64,000 nucleotides of DNA from Catonia carolina (taxonomy: Eukaryota; Arthropoda; Insecta; Hemiptera; Achilidae), in assembly GCA_035578175.1 (NCBI GenBank), contig JAQMRL010000004.1, positions 74,811,901 to 74,875,900 of the forward strand, in the 5' to 3' direction. Below, piece after piece: positions 30,318 to 42,300 of this stretch. The notes below the pieces were generated by a model. The model saw only the letters and a program-made list of their open reading frames with translations, made no database searches and was not told where the DNA came from. The position numbers and the translations under genes were made by a program. Position 1 is the first letter of the stretch. Every line of letters begins with the position of its first letter.

Positions 30318-33300
30318 CTGGAAAAAAAATAAAGAAAAATCATTAGTGTTTAAATATTTTGAGTATTATTTAACTCTTTCCACTCGACTGTCGGATCTGA
30401 TCCGTCATGATAGTATTACCGTTCCACTCGTATGTCGGACACCATCCGACTCAGTTTTCACAGTTGATTTTTAATGAAAATACGCGTATAACAAATCTGT
30501 TGTAATGTGCTGGCCTCTACGGGATGTTTTAAAAATTAATTCTTGTAGTTTTCGATAATTGACTACTACCGATTATCGATATAAACGGAATTAATTGAAT
30601 CGATGTCGCCATACCAAACTAGTAAACAAACTAACCTAATTGTGAACATGCATTGTTTAGTTTGAGGTATTTTGTGTCACTTTAAGATCAGTTTAATGTT
30701 TTTAGGTAACTTAATTCACACAAAAATAATATTCAGATTATTTTCCATGTTTTTATTAGGTTTTAGGTATCAATTTCTAGTTACAGTTTATTTTATCTTA
30801 GTTTTTACAACAGCAGTGTATGTTTTGCAGGTTATATTTTAGAAGTTTTTAGGTGAGAGAAAGCATTTTTTAGGTATCATTATTAAAATTTAAGTAATAA
30901 CAAACATAAAAAGTATAGCACGCTCTTAAAACTAACAACAACACATTATGCGTATGATTAATGTAATAGGGTATCAACAAATCATAAAATAAATACAAGT
31001 GGAGGGGAATCACAGTGCAAACATAAACGAGTGGAAAGAGTTAAGAACCTTGATAATTAAGAATTCAAAGTGCTAAAGGGGAGCAGTCCTATGCGTCCTC
31101 TACTTCTCCATGTTAACATTTGTATCTTTTTCTAAGCAACCAGTAAACCCATCTTCATTCCGTTTTTTTTAATATGAAAATTTAGAACTTTTTACACTTT
31201 TTGTTAGATACTTTTTACAAAATAATGTTTAGAAATGTTTTTACTGGTTTTTAAAATTTCTAATACAATATTGCACAAAAAACTATTTAAGATAATACAA
31301 TAATTCTCAGATAGATTGCAGAAATATGTATTCGAAGTGAACCCTAAAATTTTCAAAGCGATACCTTTAGTACAACCTGAAAAAGGTATTGTGTGGTTCC
31401 AACCTCAGTGTAGTTGTGGGGTGAAGAATACGGGTGAGGTATAATGAATGAGTGACTCATGCTGCGAGAACGATTGTTGTATTACTCCGATACAAAACAT
31501 TCGTTTTCAAACTTTCCATATTTAACATATTTGTTTGTATTTATTACATTTATTTATTTACATATTTTGATATAAATTAGCAAGTTAAATATTATGAATC
31601 CGACCAAGTTAATAACCCGGTAGGTATTTGTTAAATTAATGCGCCAGATGATAAGAATATTTTTTTAGTCTAGTTAGTACACGCTACCACTACAAATGCA
31701 TCAGCTGTGAAAAACTACTAACTCATTCATTCTCCCACTACTATAACAACGCACTGCATCCCTTCCAACTAAACGAAGCTGGGACTCAAGCAATACTTAA
31801 CCCTTAAAAAATGAATTTATTTGATTAATTTGCTTAGTTGCGGACAAACAGCTGTTTTAGTGAAGGTGCGGCGTTCTACACATCTGTCAAAGTTTAAAAT
31901 GAGTGACTTGCATGAACAGTGTTGTGCTGTGAAACTCACAAAATCTTTCACAGAAACTCATGAATTGCTTGTCAAGGTATACAGTGATGAATCCATGAAA
32001 ATAATGACTAGCTACGATTGGTTCAAACAGTTTAAAAATGGGCGGCAATTAGTAATAATGATGATGATCGTTCTAAAAGGCTGTTGGTTGATTTTTTAAT
32101 GCCAGAGTACCTTCCGCTCTAAAGTTAACCAGTCTTACTACAATGAGCTTCTGAAACGCCTACGACAAAAAATCAGATGGAAACATCCTAAACTTTGAGC
32201 AAGCAGTGACTGGTTTTTCCACCATGACAACGCACCAGCCCATTCAGTCCTCAGAACTCATGAATTTTTGGCTATCAATTTGATTCCTATGCTTTCCCAC
32301 CCACTCAACTCACCTGGTTAAGCACCCTGTGACTTCTTGTTCCTAAAACTCCAAAAAAACCCCTACATGAAAAAGATTTGCCACGATTCCTGAGATTCAG
32401 AAGAACGTGACAGAACAAACGTTCCAGGATTGCTTCAGAAAGTGGAAACACCAAAGGGACAAACAAGTGTGTACGTTAGGGGAGGAGAATACTTTAAAGA
32501 GGATGCAGACCTGTACGCCATATTCAAGTATTTTTTCTATAAAAAAAGTTTGGGTACTTTTTGAACAGAGCTCGTACATAGTAAAATGCTGTCAGTCATT
32601 TATAAGATCATACTGATAACTGGCAGTATTGGAGCTTTATTTTGTTTTACGTATGACTGTTTTGCAGTTTCTGCTAATGCAGACAGTGAAGAATGACGAT
32701 ATATGAAAATGAGTTATGAAAAAATGCCAGACCTGATCAGGAATTGAACCTGGGAACTCAGTGAAGCCACTTGTGCTAACCACTACGCCAACAAGCCAGC
32801 CAGTGTTGGAATAACACCACTGTAATAATCTAGAACTAAATGGCATTGTCATTATGATAAAGAGGTATTTGAGAAACCTTGGTACAAATAAAACACAACC
32901 ACTTACTTTTTAATCATGTGCTTGAAGATAAATGACGGAATGATGGTGACAGTAACAACTCTTGGGGCATTGTCTATGATTGAGGAAATTTCCTTATCTT
33001 TTAATCCAACTACATTTTGTCCGTCAACTTCTAACAAATTATGTTCGGTGAGGAGACCATTCTTTGCTGCTGATGTATCTTTTACTAAACCGATAATTTC
33101 ACCGTTTTTAAACTGAAATCCGACATGTCCAACACTATCTTTATGTAGCGTTACTGTCCTTTCGAATGGCCTGAAAATTAAAAGTTTATTAATAATAAAA
33201 TTAAAACCTCCATCTTAATACAATTTTAATTCAAACAACAATAAGGAAATTAAGCAATTATTTTAGAATAGGGAACAGAAACAAAGATGTTGTTGTTTAG

Positions 33301-36300
33301 GTCATCAGCCGAAAGGCTGGTTTGAACCTGTAGAGGTTTTACTAAGTAAAACGAGGAGTGAGGTGGTTTACCATTGCCTTCCTCACTGAATAGAAAAGTA
33401 CGCTTATCAGTACGCCGGGCCCTCTGAAAAGCACATATTTTCCACTCTGCAAACGACACCTTCACTTCATTCACCACAGGGTCTGGCTGTATAATGAACT
33501 TCATTACTTTCAGAGGAGGTAACTCTGATTAGTGTCTTTTACACCTCTACCTCTTCTGTTCTTGAATGATTCAGTCATTTAATTGGCTGACCATGTGAAA
33601 AAAAACAGAACTATTTATTTTAGCCCTGCAACAAACAGATTGAGTGACAATAATTTGTCACTCCACCTGTCTGTTATGGGCAGGAATAAAAGCTAAGCAA
33701 AAAGTAAAAATTTTTCAAGATTCAAAACCAGGACCTTCCAATTATCATTTCAGCGTAATTTAACTTGCAAAACCACTGTGCCGTGAGACAGCCTCTATAA
33801 ACATTACTACACAATTTTTTATTTGTGCTCTTGCTTTTAATAGGGTGTTCACATTTGGCCATGTCAGTAAAATGAAGGAAGGATGACTGCCAAAAAGGAT
33901 ATTGTATTTGGAGATGGACGGAAAAGACAAAGAATGAAGCGGATGGGGATCCGTTATGGAAGAATTGGGGAAAAGATGAGATGCCAAAAGAGATGGCCAA
34001 GTTATAGAGAGAGGTGAAGAGTTGATGTAGGGCCCTACCTGAGGAAACTTGGAAGAGGGATAACGATGATAATGATTTATGTGGTAAATGAGGTGATTTT
34101 AAAAAAAATTGTAGGAGCCGTTTTTGAGAAAATCGCAAAAAAGTGGAAAAATAACATGATAAACTATTACTAATAAAGATAAAAAAATGATAAACTACTA
34201 CTTCCGGTTGACCAATTTTGATGAAAATATATGTGTCAAGTCCTCTAGTAGTACTTAACTTAAGTTTCAAGTTTCAACTTCGTATGATGTTCCGTTCTTA
34301 AGATATTTTGTTTACACACACACTGACCAATCACTAAAAATATGTTTTTTTTTGGTTGGGGGGTCTGAAAACGTGTATATCCAGTGAAAACTCAATTTCG
34401 AAAAATTGACATAAAAACAATACTTTCCTTCCCTATATATTCATATAGGGCAAGAGAAAATAAAAAATATTAAAATGATGATCTAATTATATACATACAA
34501 GAAATAACTTGTTTAAGATCGGAAAGCTTGAAATTCTACATTAATTCAATCGATCGATTGATAAGAAACAAAATAACTAAAAACAAAAACACCACATTTT
34601 ATATTGAATTATACATACCTATCACGAATTATAACCTTAATTCCATTAACTCCACTCTTTTTAAACAGTCCATGTACTTGGCTCATTGAATATCCGGCGA
34701 CACTGTTGCCATTTATTTGTAGAATTTGATCACCAAATCGAATACCGCATAAAGCAGCCGGAGATCCTTTAGTCACCAAACAAACGAATATGCCACTGTT
34801 AACAGCTGACACTCGTAAACCAACAAGACCTTTAGCATCTTTGCAGAGTGTCACCTATATTAAAACAAAATTAACAATTTATCTTTTAAGAAACCACAAA
34901 ATACAAAAAAAAAACATAATTTTAACCCTTTAGTCAGTATAAATGCATAATTTACGAATTTATGTTTTTTTTTAACTTTTAAGACCACACTGGATCACTT
35001 TAAGTTAGGTTAACATTTATTTAGTCTTACGTTGTTTTCTCTTCTCCCAATATGCCCTCATTCTAAGCGATCGGGCCAGTCTCACTTCATCTGATACGAC
35101 ACTAGTTTTATATTGTTTAGTTGGAGGAGGTGCAAATTTAAAGCTTTTAATGATGTTTAATTTTTTGGATTTATTTTGGAGGTCTTCAATTTTTAATCTC
35201 ATCTTCTCCAGATCTTCATTTATTTCTCTCATCCATACCGGTTTGAGAGCGAGTCTACAACAGAAATTCAATATCTGTTTGATATATCTATTTTCTGGAT
35301 ATCTCAATATGTGACCGAGGTATGATATTCTCTTTTCCTCATCGTCTCAGTTACTGGATCAATAGTTTTGTAAACTTCACTATTGGGCAAAAGTCGCCAG
35401 TGTCCTTCCACTTTGTTTCTCTTGCCTATGCAGGTTCTCACTATTTCTCTTTCCTTTTCGACAACTCTGTTAGTGTTAATCTTGGATTTTATTTTAAACA
35501 GGGTCTCACTGCAATAGGTAATTTTGGGCTGGACAACTGTTTTATAGTGTTTTAATTTAGATTGAATTGAGAGGCATTTTTTCTTATAAGTGTTTTTCAC
35601 CATCCTATAGGTGCTGTTTATCTTGGCTGATCTTTCAGCCCAATTTATTGCCTCATTATTATTTTTAGTGATTATTTCCCCTAGATAATTAAATTTCTCA
35701 ACTAATCCCACTTTGTTGTCATTTATCATTATGTGTTTAGATTTGTCCTCTCCTAAATTCATCATTTTAGTTTTTTCATACAATATTTTGAGTCCTTTAT
35801 ATTTAACAGTTTGTTATATATTTTCAAACACAATATTAGTTTTATATTCAACAATTTATATAGGTTGATTATTTACAATACGTTTATGAATTTTTGTCGC
35901 ATATTCAGTACGAACACACATATACAATTCAATGTAGTGTGCAATTCAGAAAATACACAAATGAGATGATTATGCTCATACTAAGTGCTGCAACCTATTT
36001 TTAATAGATTTTTGTTTGATTAAATCGCTTTTACAATCGATAATGTTATCTGTTACGTTAAGTACCGACCCACAGATTACATATTAGAAGATATCGATAA
36101 ACGCAACCTTTCTAACATGTTGTTCACAACACTGAACGTCGTCAATAACTCACAGGATTTTCAATTGCAGCACAGATATTAAAAGTTCACAATAAGCAAA
36201 GTACCAAATTATGTACACTACCAAAACTGGATACGTATAGAGAACGAGGGACAGTTTAAACCAAAATGGTGGCTCTGACCCTGCCCACTGAAATGTTATG

Positions 36301-39300
36301 CTGAAACATAAATTACTTTCTTGATAGTCCTCATATGAAAAGAAAACATTTTTGTGTGTTTGCAAAAATCTCAAGGACCTAAACCAATCATTTTCAAATG
36401 TTTACCTCTATTATAATTTCTGACCAACCACTTTTTAACATGTAACAATATTTACACAGACCTCTCTAATTCCTTGTTGAATCTGTGCACGTTGTAATCC
36501 TAAAGATTGACTGGATAATGGAGCTATCAAATTATTAGAAGGTTCTTGGGCTTCTCTGGCCACAGGAACGATATCACTTCCATGAGCCTGAAACAAAATA
36601 ATACAAATATATGTTGAAATTCACCAAAAGGTATTTGTATATAAAACAGAATAATTTGTTTTTCCATATATATGTTGAAATTCACCAAAAGGTATTTATA
36701 TATAAAACAGAATAATTTGTTTTTCCATATATATGTTGAAATTCACCAAAAGGTATTTATATATAAAACAGAATAATTTGTTTTTCCATATATATGTTGA
36801 AATTCACCAAAAGGTATTTATATATAAAACAGAATAATTTGTTTTTCCATATATATGTTGAAATTCACCAAAAGGTATTTATATATAAAACAGAATAATT
36901 TGTTTTTCCATATATATGTTGAAATTCACCAAAAGGTATTTATATATAAAACAGAATAATTTGTTTTTCCATTATTATAACAAACAATGCACTTTTACAA
37001 TAACCCTGTATCTGTAACTTAATTCCACACCTTTTTTACACACACAAAACCACAAGCACAATTTTTTTTAAAACACAAAACAGAAAATCACTAGTTGCTG
37101 CTAAACTAAGCGCTGTACAAAAAAATATTTGAAATAAAAATTGTAGGTTTTTAAATGTTTTACACTTGGCTTATTCAAATTTGTATTAGAATTCATATTA
37201 AGGCTGCAAACTTAAAAAACACCATTTTTATCAACGAGAGCACAGCCTCCCCTAGGATTTCAGCAGACATCACAATTATCTTATCTTGTAAAGATGCGGT
37301 TTCGTTTGTGCGATTGTCGCATAGGTCAGGTAGTTTCGTTTGTGCAGTGGAATGTGTGATCCAACTGCACGTGCGGGTAATCCGAAACGTCAAAAAATAC
37401 TCAGTATTTTAAATGTATTTTTTCTATAAATAACTGTAATAGAAATAATAAATAATAAATACTGTAAATAGTATTTCTGTACCAAAATACTGTTTAAGCA
37501 AACTGAACTGTAAATTATAGCACATTAAGTATGCCTACATGACATTCAGCACTACAGACAGGATTTTTACCAATAACATTAGTATTTTTCTTGGAGCGGT
37601 AGCCTACTTACTAGGCCTAGTGTTTATTTTGGCTACATCAACTTTGCTGCAAACAGTCAATTAGTACTGTATTGTGGTTGAATGGGTACAGTAGTGTCTT
37701 GGCCTTAATGTAGTTTTCATTTAGTTTTGTGGTAAATAAGTGTTACGAGGGCGAATCAAATATAAACGGTAATTTTGCTGTTGACTGTACCAAACACGTT
37801 CGGACCAGATGTGGCGGTGAGCAGTTGTTGTTTTGTTTAATAAGAGTGGGGGGAACAGCTTACTTCGCAGCATTGTTGCGTTCTGCCGTCAGTACAGCCA
37901 TGACCGAGCGAGAGGTACATCCATCTGTTGCGCAATGAATTGTCATAAAATTTTTAGCAAATGAAGGTGTTAAGCCTTCGGAAATTTTCACTCGTTTGCG
38001 GGCACAGTTTGGGGACACTACTCTGTCTAAGAATCGAGTGTATACGTGGGCCAGAGAATTTAGGGGTGGGTGAGAACGTGTTGAAAACGAAAGTCACCGT
38101 CAACGCCCAAGGTCAAGTCTCGCAGATGACAACATTAGTGCCGTTCGAGAGCTTATTGAAGGTGATCGCCGGTTAACTGTTCAAGAAATCTCATCAGAAA
38201 TTGGTATCAGCTACGGGAGTGTTCAGTCTGCAATCACAGACCACCTTGGCTTCAGAAAGATTAGTGCTCGATGGGTTCCGAGGTTGCTGTCCGGAAATCA
38301 AAAACAGGTCAGGTCGGAGATCGCCGGGAGACTTCTGCATCGATTTCAAGAAGAAGGTGAAGATTTTTTGAGGCACATCGTCACATGTGATGAGACGTGG
38401 ATCCACCATTACACTCCCGAATCGAAAATGGCAAGTAAGGAGTGGCGAAGGAAGGATGAAGGCTGCCCAGTGAAAGCCAAAACTCGTCTCTCAGCCGGAA
38501 AAGTTCTTGCAACAATTTTTCTTGACTCAAGGGGAGTTTTACTCATTGATTTTCTTCACGATCAACGAACAGTGAATGCGGCTTACTACTGCCAGGTGCT
38601 ACAGTCGGCAAAACCCAGTTACCGAAATAAAAGACGAGGTGTGCCCATTAGAGATGTCATCCTTCTCCATGACAACGCAAGGCCTCACACCGCATTGTTG
38701 ACAAGGGATAAATTGGAAGAAATGGGCTGGGAAACTCTCGAACACCCTCCTTACAGTCCAGACTTGTCCCCTTGTGACTACTTTTTGTTTGCGCCTCTGA
38801 AAGAATCACTTGGAGGAAAACGATTTGAAAGCAATGAAGATGTCGAGAAACACGTGCGCGATTGGTTGACAACTCTCCCTCAATCTTTTTATGAACAGGC
38901 AATATTCAAGCTTCCAAATCGGTGGCAGAAGTGTGTAGATAATGCACGAGACTATATTGAAAAATGTTGAAGGCATAGTTTTTGTATAATATTATTCAAT
39001 AAATATAATTTTAAAAATTACCGTTTATATTTGATTCACCCTCGTACATACTAGTAGTGGAAGTGAATTGATATTTAACAATGTCGTGTAAACGTAAACG
39101 TGTGGTCAAAACCATCGAAGCGACCCACTGATGTACTTTTAGTTAAGCGTTGGCGGGACATTTCGGTAAGAAAACGAATAGAAAATATAACCAAAAGAAA
39201 TTTCTGACTTTTCAAAACAAGAATTAAAATGTACACAAAATATTTGACATTTAATCATACGAATAAAAGTTTTAGGGCAAAGTAATATTTTTTTTTACAA

Positions 39301-42300
39301 TAAAACACAATTTTCTTGTTCTTTAAAAACCTGGCTTATCCGAAATCGGCTCACCCCAATTATATCGGATTAGCGGGAGTTTACTGTATCTATTAGATGA
39401 TGAAAGCAAGTTTAAAGGATCAAATAGTTGTATTTTTTCTGCAGCTAACTCAATGAGTTTTGCGTCATCGTCTTTGGAAAACTCATTTTCAACTTCCAGA
39501 TGCATGCGATTGCTGCAGGTGAATGGTTGCCAAAGCAGTCGATGCAGCCGACACATGCAATCTCTTGCGTTGAACACATAAATGGAACCACTCCTTAAGA
39601 AATCTATTTGATGACTAATGGCAGTGACGCATGCAGCAGCTACATGCAGTAATTGCATGCGACAATTGCACAAACGAAACCGCACCTTAAGCATTAAAAA
39701 TGTAGTTCATGAGGTCAAGTTCGGTAACTAACTTAAGTTCAGTTTCAACTTCACACACTACTCCAATCTTAAGATTTTGATTACTCACCCACACAGACCA
39801 ATCATGTATTTCCTGTAAAACTCAAATTCGAAAAATCGATATGAAAACAATACTTTCCTTCCTTATATATTCATATAGAGCAAGATAAAGCAAAAATAAA
39901 ATTCTAAGGTTTAGAAGAAACACGACAACAAAATAACAATGAAATACAAGCAGAATAATAAAAATGAATCCAATGAATAACATCAAAAACTCACACACTG
40001 TACTCCATAAAATGCATCTAAAATCACTTCAATTACATCGCCAAATTTTTGAAAAAACATTTTATTTCATTTAAAACTATCATATTAAGTTATCAAATGT
40101 AAACTGGGAAAAAAACACGTTAAAAGTATTTTCAAATACTTTATAAACATCATTAAAGAGTATAATAAAAATAAAACCGTGCAAATTTTATACTCCCATT
40201 TTGGCTTAGCATATTAAATCCATTATAATTAAATTTATTATACAAATACGAGAACAATATATTACATATTATATAAGATAATGATGTACGGACATGCAAT
40301 TATCTGTATTAAAATTCAATGAAGACTAATTAATCAAAAAGTAAACAATAATAAAAGATAACAGAAGTCAATTAATTGTACATAACAAACAGATAATGTT
40401 CACTGATTTGGATTCAATTACTAAGTAAATATCATTATCAAATTAATACAGGTGCAGCTAAAAAATAATTGAACTGAATGTATAACGGAAAATCAAAACG
40501 TGCGCCCAAGCCACGCGCCACATTGCCGAGTCATGTGATATTCCAGCCACGTAATTGTCAGCCAGTCACTCATTTGGGCGTTGATCACTGTGCTTGTCTG
40601 ATAGTGTATTTGCCATCCGTCAGAAAAATACTGACTGTATTGAAAGAATGTGTCAATTTAAAATTCTCGGTGAAACTTGGGAAGAACACTACAGAAGCCC
40701 ATACTTTGTTGAAACAAGTTTACAGCTATAAATGTTTGTCACATACGAGGTGTGGCTATTAAATAACAAGACTGATATTGTAAATTTTATTTTTATTTTA
40801 TACATAATCACTTATTGTCACCTTCAATAGACTATACACTCCTTCTCTATCCCTACAACGCTCCATGCGAATTTTCCATTAATGGAAACAGCGCGCACAC
40901 ACAAACGCTCCAGCTTTCCCATACTGTTTCACTTCTAATACATAGCGGCGGTATTACATTCCATTCCCATAACGTTACACACACATTCATATAGTGAGAT
41001 TTTACTTGAGAAAACCCATTTGTAAAGCATAATTTTATCAACACACGTATATTTCAGAATTAAGTTGCAGGAAAATGACTTGAGGGTGACTTGTTTGGGA
41101 ACACTGCAGATAATGTTTTTACACGTTTTCGTGAGAAAAAACAGAAAATCAATAATTACCGCTAAACTAAGCGTTATACAAAAAAATGTTTGAAATAAAA
41201 GTTGTAGAATTTTAAATTCTCAACATTTTGTATTATATAAATTTTTGCACTAAAATGTATATTAAACCCGTAATCTTAAAAAAACAATTTTTTAAGATCC
41301 CCATATTAGATCCTCCGTCGTCCCTTTGCTACAACATACATTAGATCCAACCGTTCATAACAAACACAAATTCCTATAGAAAAACGTCACAGCTTTTACA
41401 TAAACTAAGAAACGTGTAAGTATGTTGACTTAAGAACGGCCTGCATCAATATCTGTTTACAAAAAAATTGTTCTACACTCTAGCCTACCCTTCACACTAA
41501 AACAATTATAAAAAAATCTGGTGTGAAACACTCACATAACTTTCTCTTGCCAATGTAAATAATTAACAATATAACCTAACATTAGTAATAAAACATTAGA
41601 AATAAACAAAAAACTAACCTATAAAAATATAACCTTATTTTAATAATGACTAAAAGACGCAAAATGAAAATCGAACTCAGTTCGGCTTAAAAAGATGGAA
41701 AATCACTTTTTCACACTAAACTAGGCTCTGTAGAGAAAAATGCTTTAAATAAAAGTTGTAGATCTTTTAATTTCCTATAAAATTAATTATATAATACTTT
41801 TGTCATAAAATGCATACTAAGGCCGAAATCTTAAAAAAATAGATTTTTCACACGTTTTTATGAGAAAAAAAAACAGAAAATCATCACTAGTTACTGCTAA
41901 ACTAAGTGTTATACAAAAAAATGTTTGAAATAAGAGTTGTAGGTTTTTAAATTCTCTAAACTTTTATTACATAATTTTTTGCCCTAAAATTTATAATGAA
42001 GCCATAATCTTAAAAAAACTATTTCTTTACGTGAAAACAGCCTCACCGAGAATTTCAGCAAACATGGTGCCTACCCTATCTTGTAGAGCATAAAAAAATG
42101 AGTAAACCAGGCAATTTAAAAAAAAAAAACGTAAGACCAGTTTTTGATGAAAATGTTCGTGTCGAGTCCGATAGTGGTATGTAACTTAAGTTTCAAGTTT
42201 GAAGTTCGTACGATGTTCCGTTCTTGAAATATTCTGTACACACATGCACACACGCACACACACACAGACCAATAGCTAAAATCATTGAGCGTTCAGGGGG

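Noticed and set aside
36605..36971. CRISPR-like array of regular repeats
   Set aside because: Units are contiguous 61-bp tandem repeats without unique spacers, in a eukaryotic intron.
39323..39694. 123-codon minus-strand frame as a host gene
   Set aside because: It contains transposon-like end motifs and no recognisable domain; kept only as an unresolved region.
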